A stretch of 64,000 nt of DNA from Belliella alkalica (lineage in GTDB: Bacteria > Bacteroidota > Bacteroidia > Cytophagales > Cyclobacteriaceae). Of this stretch, positions 17,463-26,767 are shown in pieces; positions within the stretch are counted from its first letter, which is position 1, and every line of letters starts with the position of its first letter. The stretch lies in assembly GCF_022549785.1 (NCBI RefSeq), contig NZ_JAKZGO010000006.1, positions 186,001 through 250,000 of the forward strand. The letters run 5' to 3'. Below the pieces are notes generated by a model. It saw nothing but the letters and a program-made list of their open reading frames with translations. It was not told where the DNA came from and did not search any database. The position numbers were made by a program, and so were the translations under genes.

Positions 17463-18040
17463 AAGTCTGTCTCTAGGCCAAATTTACGCTGTAGCTCTCT
17501 CAAAGCCCCATGTTTCTCCAAAAGATAATTCAACTTATCTGAAGATGTGTAAAGTCTCTTGCCTTCAGGGACTGCATCTTCTTGGATTTGTGCAGAAATG
17601 GTCACATTATAATTATTCAGCCTTCTCCTGATTATATTCATCACAACAGGTCTATTTTTTGCGAAAATATCTTCCTGAATCTCACCATTTAGGAAAAATG
17701 TGATATGCTCTCCTTCAAGCTTGTAAGGTTGCTTTAGAACAGTCACTTCAAGATTTTTGTGGTCTTTCCTATATTCTTCAACCATATCATGCAGCACATT
17801 CTTGAGCTTGTTTTCATCAAATACTTCTGCTAACTGATTGACTTCTGCTTTGATATCAGGCTCCTCTACTTTTGATTCAAGAGATACAGGCTTTTGTGCT
17901 GCCATTTTTTTGGCATCCTGAATCGAAGATGGTATTGCTATGGTTTTTTGAACAGGCGATTTTTTCCCACCAAAAGGATTTGCTGCTTCTTTGAATAAAC
18001 TTGGTGCTGAAGCTGTAGATTCAGACTGTACTGCTAGGCT
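17459..18040 (-). CDS. dnaX: DnaX tau-specific C-terminal region (-1 frame)
   Basis: This frame is open from the A10 run at 18040-18049 to the TAA at 17459 and encodes 193 residues. It lies in the -1 frame relative to the upstream gamma coding region. It holds a proline/alanine-rich linker and a C-terminal domain (EEYRKDHKNLEVTVLKQ...GEHITFFLNGEIQED...RRRLNNYNVTISAQI) of the type seen in Bacteroidota DnaX. An internal ATG at 17905 exists, but the frame stays open upstream to the slippage site, so it is best read as the tau extension. A product of about 573 residues results. The tau tail normally contacts the polymerase alpha subunit and the helicase. Confidence 0.8.
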   Translation of the reverse strand, partial: SLAVQSESTASAPSLFKEAANPFGGKKSPVQKTIAIPSSIQDAKKMAAQKPVSLESKVEEPDIKAEVNQLAEVFDENKLKNVLHDMVEEYRKDHKNLEVTVLKQPYKLEGEHITFFLNGEIQEDIFAKNRPVVMNIIRRRLNNYNVTISAQIQEDAVPEGKRLYTSSDKLNYLLEKHGALRELQRKFGLETDF

Positions 18041-19179
18041 TTTTTTTTTGCATCCTCTTGTGCCAATACCGCAAGGGAGATTGCTTGATTCAACTTTGCA
18101 AGTTTCATCAAAGCCAATTCCACATGCAATCTTTGGTTTTTGCTAGACTTGTAGTGAATATCGCATTGATTGCAAATATTCATAGCAGATAGCAAAAAAG
18201 ATAGCGAAGCCTCTTTTGATTGTTTCAAATAGCGCGCTTTAGCACCCTCAGAAACTTCGATCAGCTCTACTGTAGCTTCATCTTTGCAAACCAAAAGATC
18301 ACGAAGGTGCTCATTGAGTCCTACGATGAAGTTATGTCCATCAAATCCTTTTTTCAGAATTTCATCAAAAATCAATAAGGTTTGTCCTATGCTTTCGGCG
18401 ATAAGGGCATCCACCACCTTGAAATAATAATCATAATCAAGAATGTGAAGATTAGAAATTGTCTCTTGATAAGTCAGCTTATTCCCTGCCGAATAGGTGA
18501 CGATCAAATCAAAAATCGACAAAGCATCACGCAATGCCCCATCCGCTTTGGTCGCAATCAATCTTAAGGCTTCGTCTTCGTATTCAATTTTTTCTTCCGA
18601 AGAAATATAGGTTAAATGTTCTGCAATGTCCTTGATTTGGATTCTGTTGAAATCAAAAATCTGACAACGTGAGAGAATCGTAGGTATTATTTTATGTTTT
18701 TCGGTAGTCGCCAAGATAAAAATAGCATACTTGGGAGGCTCTTCCAAAGTCTTCAAAAAAGCATTGAAGGCTTGATTCGAAAGCATGTGAACTTCATCAA
18801 TGATATACACTTTGTATTGCCCTTGCTGAGGTGCATAGCGGACTTGCTCTACTAGATTTCGGATATCATCAACAGAGTTATTTGAAGCGGCATCTAGTTC
18901 GTGTACATTGAAGGATGCATTGTTATTGAAAGCTTTACACGAATCACATTCATTGCAAGCTTCAAAATCTGCAGTTAAATTTTCGCAATTGATGGTTTTC
19001 GCCAAAATCCTCGCACACGTAGTCTTGCCAACCCCTCTTGGACCACAAAATAGAAATGCCTGCGCCAAATGATTGTTTTTGATCGCATTTTTCAAAGTAG
19101 TCGTAATATGGCTTTGCCCTACTACACTTTTGAAATTGGAAGGTCTATACTTTCTAGCTGAAACAACAAAATTTTCCAT
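18034..19179 (-). CDS. dnaX: DNA polymerase III clamp-loader subunit gamma (DnaX)
   Basis: The zero-frame product is 381 residues and contains the complete clamp-loader ATPase. Walker A is GPRGVGKTT (about 45-53), four zinc-binding cysteines lie in CENLTADFEACNECDSC, DEVHMLSNQAFNAFLKTLEEPP carries Walker B/sensor 1, and domain III reaches about 370. The frame ends in three AAA codons, GCC and TAG right after an A10 run, so this product equals the E. coli gamma form (domains I-III). A -1 slip at the run gives tau. The ATG at 19179 starts MENFVVSARKYRPS, the usual N-terminus. Confidence 0.95.
   Translation of the reverse strand: MENFVVSARKYRPSNFKSVVGQSHITTTLKNAIKNNHLAQAFLFCGPRGVGKTTCARILAKTINCENLTADFEACNECDSCKAFNNNASFNVHELDAASNNSVDDIRNLVEQVRYAPQQGQYKVYIIDEVHMLSNQAFNAFLKTLEEPPKYAIFILATTEKHKIIPTILSRCQIFDFNRIQIKDIAEHLTYISSEEKIEYEDEALRLIATKADGALRDALSIFDLIVTYSAGNKLTYQETISNLHILDYDYYFKVVDALIAESIGQTLLIFDEILKKGFDGHNFIVGLNEHLRDLLVCKDEATVELIEVSEGAKARYLKQSKEASLSFLLSAMNICNQCDIHYKSSKNQRLHVELALMKLAKLNQAISLAVLAQEDAKKKA
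18040..18049 (-). promoter_or_regulatory. dnaX slippage site (A10 run)
   Basis: On the coding strand ten A residues follow GC and precede GCC TAG. Read in frame zero this gives three lysines, Ala and stop; a one-base backward slip, or one extra A in the RNA, opens the 193-residue tau tail. A GAGG four bases upstream of the run could act as a Shine-Dalgarno-like stimulator. Downstream only a weak 5-base stem (CTGAA/TTCAG) is visible. Confidence 0.75.
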
Positions 19180-19434
19180 CCCTGCAAGATATAAAATTAT
19201 TGGAAACTAGCCTTTGGTGGAAGCATATTTCAATTATAAATTTTAAGCAAATCTCTGATTATGTGTAGAATTAAATTTTATGAATATCCGCAATGTTGCA
19301 CGTTAGGTAATAAGTAGCTTTGCAAATTGCGGATACTCGTCAGCAGACAACAGTTCACAGAACCACACTAATCGTTCATCCGACAATCTATTGTTTGGCT
19401 AAGTGCAAGAAAGCGGATAGTCATATTAAATTTT

Positions 19435-20223
19435 TTAAAAATTTATTGAGAGACCCGTTTTGAAAGCATAGATCACATTTGTAATAGGCACTACTGGCTT
19501 GTCCTCATAAGAAATCTCAAAAGTGTTGGTGATCGAAAACTTTTCATTCAGCCTTGTATTGAGAATAGTCGAATTGCTGATTCTGTTTCTAAAGCCAGAA
19601 ATACTTCTATCATAACCTACTTGATAGTAATTGACCATGTTGAAATCTACATAATCATTGATAGTAGCTCTAAAAGTAACGTAATTAGAACTTTTGAAAA
19701 GACTCAATTCAACAAAATCATCGGAATTTGGAACCTGCCATTTTTCAAACTCATACATCCCCCCTATTCCAAATAGCAAAGTGATTTTATCAGTTTTCAC
19801 AAAAGTATGCCTTACAGATCCACCAGCAATCCATCTAGGATCGAGTCCACGGAAATTATCAAAGGAATATTGAACGAATGTTTCATAATTGGCTGCATTT
19901 TCCCTCAAAAAATTCACCCTTCCGTGCATCATCCCAAAATTTAAAAAATCAGAATCATTGATCCTCAAATAATCGAACTTAGATATAAACATAAACCCAT
20001 GTTTGCCCGGATAGTATAATGCATTAACATCTAGATTGTATCCAAAAAGATTTACAGGATCATCGGCTGCAGCACTTCTGTTATACACATTCAGACCAGC
20101 TACGGCTTTGAACATAAATACCTTTGAAGTGTCCTTTTCGATCCTTGATCTTTCAATATTCAATATTTGGGCTTCTGTCGCTAGTGGCAGTAATAGAATT
20201 GCCAAAAAGATAAATTTTCTCAA
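19435..20223 (-). CDS. DUF481-like outer-membrane protein
   Basis: The protein has a signal peptide and a C-terminal set of amphipathic beta strands ending IYAFKTGLSINF, resembling DUF481 outer-membrane barrels of unknown function. I chose the TTG at 20223 (262 residues) because it places the signal peptide RKFIFLAILLLPLATEAQ at the N-terminus. The longer frame from 20331 would put 36 unrelated residues in front. Upstream of dnaX on the minus strand there is a gap of 255 bases without a recognised gene. Family assignment is tentative. Confidence 0.65.
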   Translation of the reverse strand: MRKFIFLAILLLPLATEAQILNIERSRIEKDTSKVFMFKAVAGLNVYNRSAAADDPVNLFGYNLDVNALYYPGKHGFMFISKFDYLRINDSDFLNFGMMHGRVNFLRENAANYETFVQYSFDNFRGLDPRWIAGGSVRHTFVKTDKITLLFGIGGMYEFEKWQVPNSDDFVELSLFKSSNYVTFRATINDYVDFNMVNYYQVGYDRSISGFRNRISNSTILNTRLNEKFSITNTFEISYEDKPVVPITNVIYAFKTGLSINF

Positions 20224-20604
20224 AACTTGTTTTGTTTTCTTGATATGCAAAGGTTTCAATTTTAGAATGGCTATGCAAGAAAAAGTGAATTGGATTTTGG
20301 TATTTCCAATTGACTTGACATACTTTACCAAATCAAAAATTTGAATAAAGTAGATTTGGTGGACTAAATTGAGTTTCTCTATTTATTAACTGGGATTTAA
20401 GACCTTGTTTCTTCCAAAATCATACAACCTACTTCCATTTTTATACATATTTTTCTCTAGAATCAACTTAGAATAGTCCTTCTATCGAGTTTTTTGGAGT
20501 TGAATAATATTGGAACATTCATAACAAATAATATACAATAGAAAGGAAGTACAAATTGTAAATTGAAGTCTAAAAATTGACTTTAACACAAAACCCAACC
20601 TATA

Positions 20605-23600
20605 ATGAATAAAAAGCTATACTTCTTTGTAGTATTTTGGATCGGTATCCAACTAAATATATTTGGGTTACCCAATGATGATTTTCAAACAATCATGGGT
20701 AGGATATTTGATGACTATCAAAATACTCCATCTACTTCCAACTTAGATGCAAATGTGGCCAATCTACTCAGTAGCCTTCAACCAAACGGTTCATGGCCTG
20801 ATATATCTTATTCAGACCAATCACAGACCAACTGGTCACCTGACAACCATATCAAGCGGATCGGCATCTTAACCAAAGCTTACACTAGAAACTCCAGCAA
20901 GTATTTTGAAGACAGTAACCTGCATTCAAAAATTGTGTCTTCAATGGAATATTGGACGAATTTAAATCCTGAACCTACTTCTACTAATTGGTGGTATAGA
21001 AGCATCAGTGTTCCGCTTGAGGTAGGAAGGATTCTAATCAGCATGAGGCAAAGTAGCAATGGAATAAGCAACCAACTGGAAACTGCAATGATGTCGTGGA
21101 TGCTCAAAAGTGTACCTATCACCACTACTCCGGGAAAAGATGGCTCAAACCTTACTGATATTTGCCAGCATTTCATTATGCGTGCTTGCTTACTAGAAGA
21201 TGCGGATTTGTTGAATCATGCTGTCACTCAATCTGCCAACTCAATATTTGTTACGACTGGCGAAGGTATCCAAAGCGACCATTCCTACAGAGCCCATGGC
21301 CCACAACTCTACATCTATGGGTATGGAAGAGAATATTTGTCTGGAATAAGGAATATCGCAGTGAATACTACAGGGACGCAATATGCCATTCCAGCAGAGA
21401 AAGTTGCAATCATTTCAGATTTTACACGAAAAGGCTTCATCAAAACCTCGCGAGGTGCTTATGCTGATTACAATGCATTCGGTCGAGGAATCAGTAGAGT
21501 AAATGCCACCAGGTCAGATGTCGGACTGATTGAGCAAGTAAGAAATTTTGATCTGGAAATACACCAAGATGAATATGATATTGCTATACATGCCATGAAA
21601 GGACAACTACCATTGGATATCGCCATCGAGCCAAGCAATATACATTACTGGAGATCTGACTACACTGTACATCATAGGTCTAAGTATATGTTTTCGGTAA
21701 ATTCTGTCTCCACTAGAACAGTCAAAACTGAAATGGGAAACGGGGAAAATATCAAGGGACATTACCTGACCGAGGGTTCAAACTTCATAGCTGTAGATGG
21801 TGATGAATATTTCAATATATTTCCGGTTTGGGATTGGAATAAAATCCCTGGAACGACAATTCCCGAAAACACTAATTATCCATCTAGGCCTGCTTGGGGA
21901 AACAATCCCGGTAAAACCACTTTTGTGGGCGGCGTTTCCGATGGATTATTTGGTGTCAGTACTTTTAGGCTAGATGATTATCAGACCAAAGCAAAAAAAT
22001 CATGGTTCTTTTTCGATGATGAAGTAGTGGCTTTGGGCGCAGGAATAGCATCCAATGCCAGCCAAAACTTGAATACAAGTATCAACCAATCATTGTTGAA
22101 AGGATCGGTTACCATTTCACAAAATCAGCAGGAACAAGAATTGTCAAATGGTTCCCACCATTTTTCTTCAGGGATAGATTGGATATGGCATGGAAAAATA
22201 GGATATATTTTTCCAGAAACATCAAACATCAAAATCGCAAACCAAACACAAACTGGTTCATGGAGTAGTATCAACCAAACACAATCATCTGAATCAATCT
22301 CAGCAGAGGTTTTCAAGCTATGGATAGATCATGGAATCAATCCCAGTCAAAGTAACTATGCTTATATAGTGGTACCAGGGCTGGACACACCTAGTCAGGT
22401 TGCCAATTATGACCATCAAAACCTCCAAATTTTATCCAACACTGATTCTATCCAAGCAGTTTACCATCAGGGATTGGATATCATTCAAGTGGTATTTCAT
22501 CATGCTGGAGAATTGGAGTTTGGTGACTTTGTAATTAAATCCAACCATCCCTGCATCCTTCTAATAAAATCACCAAACACCTCTTCTGCACAAATAGTGG
22601 CAGCTGACCCTACTCAGTTATTACAAAGCAACTTGAGAATTGGCCTCAAATTCCCGAACAATGAAACTTTCAAAATGGCTGAAATAACATTGCCATCTGG
22701 GGATTTGGCAGGTAGCAGTATAGAAACTGAAATTAATCTGGATTCTCCTGACTATGAAGAAGTAGCTGAACCTGTCAATCTAATTGCCATTGAAGATGCT
22801 TTTGTCAGAGATGGAAGCTACGCATCCACAAACTATCCCACAGGCAATCTAGTTGTGAAAAACGACGGTGTAGGCTGGGCTAGGGAAGCATTTATAAAAC
22901 TTGACCTAAGTCCCCTTCCATCACTTTTGGACTCAGTAATGCTACAAATTCGTGTGAATAATGCCAACACAACAGTAGATCAAACAACTTGGAAGTTTCA
23001 TCTTGTAGAAGATAATAATTGGTCAGAAACCAGTCTGACATGGAGCAACAAACCTTCTAGCAGCTCTGTGATCGCCGAAACCCAAGGTGTACCAGCAGGC
23101 TCTTTCGTGAAATTCCCTATCCCAATTGATATTATTGAAGCTTTGGACTCAGACAAAAAACTAAGTATTAGAATTACCTCGACTACTTTTGGAAGCACTA
23201 CAGATGCACAATTTTCTTCGAGAGAGCACCAGACAATTGAATATAGACCAGTGATTATGGCCTACCCAAAAGTAATCCCAGAAGAGAATTTGATAGGAAT
23301 CCTACCTATAGACGATACTTTTATCCAAGATTTGGATGCCAATGGTGACGCAAAAGACAAAAACTACGGTAGTGCTGGTTTTTTGGCCAGCCAAGTAGGT
23401 GGATACCAAAGAGAAGCTTATCTCAAATTTGACCTTGGGGAATTGGAGAGCAATCCCATATTTGGTCAATTGAAACTTTATAGCTTATCCTCAGCTGCGA
23501 ACACCAATTGGGAATTGTATTTATTGAATGACAACAACTGGGAGGAAGGAAATGGCAACTGGGCAGGAAACGGTTCTTCTGGATTAACTTGGAATAATGC

Positions 23601-24090
23601 TCCCAAAGAAGGCGAATTGATAATGTCTCAACCTGGAACAAACGAAGCAGGATATGTAACTTTTGATTTGACGGAAATATTGAAAAATGCTGACCAACCG
23701 CAAGTTTACAGTTTCAGAATAAAATCAACTCAATCAAACGTATATACATCGTTTGCCTCAAAAGAAAGTGTAAACGAATCACAAAAACCCAAGTTTGAAT
23801 ACCTTCTTGATGATGTCGAAACTGAACATGTTCCCGAAGTCATTATAAATGCACCATCCGTATTACTGTATCCTAACCCAACATCAAATATGGGAACGGT
23901 CCAATGTGACAAAATAATAAGAGGGGCTATAATAAAAGACAGGCTAGGGAATACTATTTTGGAAGAATATGGTATTAATAGAAATTCTTTTGAAGTGGAC
24001 CTAAATGGTCAAAAAAATGGAATGTATTACTTGACCATCTTTGGTGATGATTTCCAAATCACCAAAAAAGCTATCAAGAGAGGTCGATAA
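20605..24090 (+). CDS. Secreted polysaccharide lyase family 8 (chondroitin AC / hyaluronate lyase type)
   Basis: The 1161-residue protein has a signal peptide (1-21), the PL8 alpha/alpha toroid (about 30-340) and the beta super-sandwich (about 345-720, with the ENIKGHYLTEG and WDWNKIPGTT signatures). Two DNRLRE/CBM96-like beta domains follow (about 725-895 and 900-1060), then a Por/T9SS sorting tail (YPNPTSN near 1090). The catalytic set is in register with Flavobacterium chondroitinase AC: His231, Tyr240, Arg294, Arg298, with Glu376 and Asn379 at the matching spacing. It should cleave a GlcA-containing polymer by beta-elimination outside the cell, feeding the GH88 enzymes encoded next to it. 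Chondroitin, hyaluronan and xanthan all remain possible substrates. Confidence 0.9.
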   Translation: MNKKLYFFVVFWIGIQLNIFGLPNDDFQTIMGRIFDDYQNTPSTSNLDANVANLLSSLQPNGSWPDISYSDQSQTNWSPDNHIKRIGILTKAYTRNSSKYFEDSNLHSKIVSSMEYWTNLNPEPTSTNWWYRSISVPLEVGRILISMRQSSNGISNQLETAMMSWMLKSVPITTTPGKDGSNLTDICQHFIMRACLLEDADLLNHAVTQSANSIFVTTGEGIQSDHSYRAHGPQLYIYGYGREYLSGIRNIAVNTTGTQYAIPAEKVAIISDFTRKGFIKTSRGAYADYNAFGRGISRVNATRSDVGLIEQVRNFDLEIHQDEYDIAIHAMKGQLPLDIAIEPSNIHYWRSDYTVHHRSKYMFSVNSVSTRTVKTEMGNGENIKGHYLTEGSNFIAVDGDEYFNIFPVWDWNKIPGTTIPENTNYPSRPAWGNNPGKTTFVGGVSDGLFGVSTFRLDDYQTKAKKSWFFFDDEVVALGAGIASNASQNLNTSINQSLLKGSVTISQNQQEQELSNGSHHFSSGIDWIWHGKIGYIFPETSNIKIANQTQTGSWSSINQTQSSESISAEVFKLWIDHGINPSQSNYAYIVVPGLDTPSQVANYDHQNLQILSNTDSIQAVYHQGLDIIQVVFHHAGELEFGDFVIKSNHPCILLIKSPNTSSAQIVAADPTQLLQSNLRIGLKFPNNETFKMAEITLPSGDLAGSSIETEINLDSPDYEEVAEPVNLIAIEDAFVRDGSYASTNYPTGNLVVKNDGVGWAREAFIKLDLSPLPSLLDSVMLQIRVNNANTTVDQTTWKFHLVEDNNWSETSLTWSNKPSSSSVIAETQGVPAGSFVKFPIPIDIIEALDSDKKLSIRITSTTFGSTTDAQFSSREHQTIEYRPVIMAYPKVIPEENLIGILPIDDTFIQDLDANGDAKDKNYGSAGFLASQVGGYQREAYLKFDLGELESNPIFGQLKLYSLSSAANTNWELYLLNDNNWEEGNGNWAGNGSSGLTWNNAPKEGELIMSQPGTNEAGYVTFDLTEILKNADQPQVYSFRIKSTQSNVYTSFASKESVNESQKPKFEYLLDDVETEHVPEVIINAPSVLLYPNPTSNMGTVQCDKIIRGAIIKDRLGNTILEEYGINRNSFEVDLNGQKNGMYYLTIFGDDFQITKKAIKRGR

Positions 24091-24145
24091 ACTGGTTTGC
24101 TAAAGTCTTTTCAATAATGATTCCTAAGTATTCCCTTCAAAAAAA

Positions 24146-24175
24146 ATTCTCTATTGGCACATGCCAATAGAGAAT
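24146..24175. terminator. Bidirectional terminator between the PL8 and GH88 genes
   Basis: A perfect 14-base inverted repeat (arms 24146-24159 and 24162-24175) has only 2 bases between the arms. It lies between the converging 3' ends of the PL8 and GH88 genes. The A-run on its left would give a U-run to transcripts coming from the right; the right side is less T-rich. Confidence 0.65.
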
Positions 24176-24237
24176 ATTCAATATTACCTAATTCAATTAT
24201 GAAATCTTATAGGTACTGATTAAAGGTATAAATTAAT

Positions 24238-25428
24238 CTAGTACCATTTTTTCAATCTAAGCAATGCTTCTATGTAATAGTAATCAGCATAAGTCAGCGG
24301 CACATCCACTTCTGAGTTTGCTTTGAAATGCCCAACTGAATGCTTCAACAAGAATCCTCCAATTTCATTTTCCTTTGCTCTATATGGATCAGAAGAAAGG
24401 TTTTTTAGGATAATCTTAGCCTTATCGACATAGTCATCGGCTTGTTCTGAAGAAACATACTTTGCCAATTCCAATAGGGCTGAAGCATTGATAGCAGCAG
24501 CAGAAACATCTCTTTTCTCCTGTGCTTGCTCTGTGATATCAAAATCCCAAAAGGGGATCAAGTCTTCAGGAAGATTTGGATGGGAAAAAATAAACTCCGC
24601 AATTGCCTTTGCCTGATAAAGGTAAGCTTCATCTTTGGTGAGTCTATACATCGTAGTATATCCATACAATGCCCACGACTGCCCTCTAGCCCAGGCGGAT
24701 TCATCATGCAAACCTTGTGCTGTCTCTCTAGCCAAAACCTCTCCATTGGCGGGGTCATAGTCAATGACATGATAAGAACTATAATCGTCTCTGAAATGAT
24801 TCTTTATAGTTTGGTTGGAATGCTTGATAGCGATGTCCTTGTATTTAGGATCACCACTTTGCTCACTTGCCCAAAACAAAAATTCCAAATTCATCATGTT
24901 GTCTATGATTACAGGGAATTGCCACTTGCCATGATCCCAAGACCTGATTACTTGAGCATCTTCATTGTACCTGCTCGCCAGAGACTCTGCCCCTGTGAGC
25001 ATTATGTTTTTGTAGTCATCGTTGGGATTTAGTCTATCGGCATTTCCGAAGCTACAATAGAGCATAAATCCCAAATCGTGCGTGCCTTTGTTGTGCTGTT
25101 CTTTTGCTAGAATCTCAAGTTTTTCGACTCCAAGATCAAGGACTTTTTGGTCCCCTGTGAGTTCATAAATGTAAAATAATGTCCCAGGGAAAAACCCTGA
25201 AGTCCACCAAGAAGTCGAGGACGATTCCAATTTAGCTTCTTGAGGATAATAGGTTTTCGGCATGCGATCCTTTGGGGTTTGGGAATACAAATACTTGTAT
25301 TGTTCAGCTGCAGCTTTAGCCTCGCTTTCGATTAACTTTTCCCATTCATCATCATCGCCCTCTTTATTGGTACAGGCAAACCCTCCTAACATTGTTAAGA
25401 AAAGGTATAGAAATATTATTTTTTTCAT
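24238..25428 (-). CDS. GH88 unsaturated glucuronyl hydrolase, lipoprotein (1)
   Basis: The 396-residue enzyme removes the 4,5-unsaturated uronic acid left by polysaccharide lyases. A lipoprotein signal ends in GGFAC (Cys19). The catalytic aspartates known from Bacillus UGL can be placed in HDLGF (nucleophile-assisting Asp) and IIDNMMNLEFL (general acid/base Asp), with ARGQSWALYGY in the substrate site. It is the last gene of the five-gene SusC/D operon, 7 bases after the DUF4861 gene. A paralogue is the first gene of the same operon. Confidence 0.92.
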   Translation of the reverse strand: MKKIIFLYLFLTMLGGFACTNKEGDDDEWEKLIESEAKAAAEQYKYLYSQTPKDRMPKTYYPQEAKLESSSTSWWTSGFFPGTLFYIYELTGDQKVLDLGVEKLEILAKEQHNKGTHDLGFMLYCSFGNADRLNPNDDYKNIMLTGAESLASRYNEDAQVIRSWDHGKWQFPVIIDNMMNLEFLFWASEQSGDPKYKDIAIKHSNQTIKNHFRDDYSSYHVIDYDPANGEVLARETAQGLHDESAWARGQSWALYGYTTMYRLTKDEAYLYQAKAIAEFIFSHPNLPEDLIPFWDFDITEQAQEKRDVSAAAINASALLELAKYVSSEQADDYVDKAKIILKNLSSDPYRAKENEIGGFLLKHSVGHFKANSEVDVPLTYADYYYIEALLRLKKWY

Positions 25429-25435
25429 CTGTAAA

Positions 25436-26608
25436 TCAGTTTAAAATTTCAATTTTAGGTTTGTTTTTGAGTCTTTCCGAAAACTCCAAAAGGGACTTTT
25501 CCCATTCTGATCTGGTGGTAATCTCACCAGCTTGATCCCATGCAAACCCAGCAAAATAGGATACAAGATTTTTATTTTTCCTAATATTCACCAAAAGTTG
25601 ACTTTGATCTATATGCTCAGATACATGCTCCAGAAAACCTTCTATAGGACTAGTCACAACAATAGCGGTACCGATTTCTGTCCCAGACATGGGCTCCCAT
25701 TGCGCAAAATAACCTTGCTCGGGATTGACAAAAACTTCTCCTTTCTTTTCATGCAAAGTAATACCAGCAGTAAGATACGGAAGCTCTTTTCCATTCATCT
25801 CCTCAAACTCAATTTCATATTTGGAGAAATGACTTCCTAGATCAATGCTGATTGTCTTTGTCTCTTTGATTTTCAAGTCATTTGCTTCATAAGGTGCATA
25901 GTGAAGTCTGAAAACCGTTCTCAATGGACCATTTTCCAAGATTTCATAATCGGTAAAATTCACTGCTGCAAAGAGCGTGTCTCCAGCCCAAAACCCAGAA
26001 CTCCCTACTCCTCTACTGCTTCCTACATGGTAAAAATCAGCTCCCTCTCCATCATCTTTATGGTAAGTCCCTGGTGTATTCAATTCTTTGTCATACCATT
26101 TGTCTATGATCGGGTAGTCCACTTTTTTGTGCCATGCATCTATTCCGGACGATAAAGTCCCACCACTTTTTCCTTCCAAAACCAAATCCCTGGCATTGGG
26201 TCCATAAGTTCGGAATGCAACCTTGTCGTTTTCCCAGGCAAAGTCATCTGTCCTCTCTGGTACAAATCTGGCAAATGTGCTGATTTTCTGTTCGCTTTGA
26301 GGATCTGAACTTGGCATGATCGAGATGGATTTTACTTCTCCAGCCTCAAGGCTCACCCCAAGCAACAATTCGTCATCCATCCATTGATAAGTAATAACCA
26401 AATCACTATCTTTTTCAACAACACTTAAGTTCCCTTCAAAATACCTATCAAACAACTCTGGCAGATCTTCCTTAGAAACACTTATAATTGCCAAAGGATG
26501 TTTTACGGAACTAGTTACTTTGATTTTATATTCATCTGTGGAGTTCTTACATGAAGCCAAAGCAATGATGAAAATAAAGCAACAAAGAATTGATAAAAGG
26601 TTTTTCAT
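25436..26608 (-). CDS. DUF4861 family lipoprotein of the PUL
   Basis: The 390-residue product (ATG at 26608; a TTG start 21 bases earlier is less likely) has a lipoprotein signal ending ALASC. The rest resembles DUF4861, a family found in Bacteroidota loci for uronic-acid polysaccharides; its reaction is not known to me. Visible blocks are FARFVPERTDDFAWENDKVAFRTYG, YHKDDGEGADFYHVGSSRGVGSSGFW and a conserved His/Asp-rich centre that could bind sugar or metal. The position between SusD and GH88 argues for a role in processing the same oligosaccharide. Confidence 0.75.
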   Translation of the reverse strand: MKNLLSILCCFIFIIALASCKNSTDEYKIKVTSSVKHPLAIISVSKEDLPELFDRYFEGNLSVVEKDSDLVITYQWMDDELLLGVSLEAGEVKSISIMPSSDPQSEQKISTFARFVPERTDDFAWENDKVAFRTYGPNARDLVLEGKSGGTLSSGIDAWHKKVDYPIIDKWYDKELNTPGTYHKDDGEGADFYHVGSSRGVGSSGFWAGDTLFAAVNFTDYEILENGPLRTVFRLHYAPYEANDLKIKETKTISIDLGSHFSKYEIEFEEMNGKELPYLTAGITLHEKKGEVFVNPEQGYFAQWEPMSGTEIGTAIVVTSPIEGFLEHVSEHIDQSQLLVNIRKNKNLVSYFAGFAWDQAGEITTRSEWEKSLLEFSERLKNKPKIEILN

Positions 26609-26767
26609 GGTTAAGTTTTTTTTGCTCAAGATACCACTCTCAGAAGTCCATCACAATTTTTTTTCCACGAGTGATTTGGTTGTGTTAATACATTTACAAA
26701 AAAGTCTCAAGGAGCTGTGGCATCAAGCCTCACTCCCTGAGATTTCCAAATACTTACTTGATCGAAA

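Noticed and set aside
17459-17905. Independent 148-residue protein from the ATG at 17905
   Set aside because: The frame is open upstream to the dnaX A10 run and the product matches a tau C-terminal tail.
19290-19310. GTTAGGT resembling an integron attC core site
   Set aside because: A matching RYYYAAC partner and the L boxes are not found at the proper distance, and no integrase is nearby.
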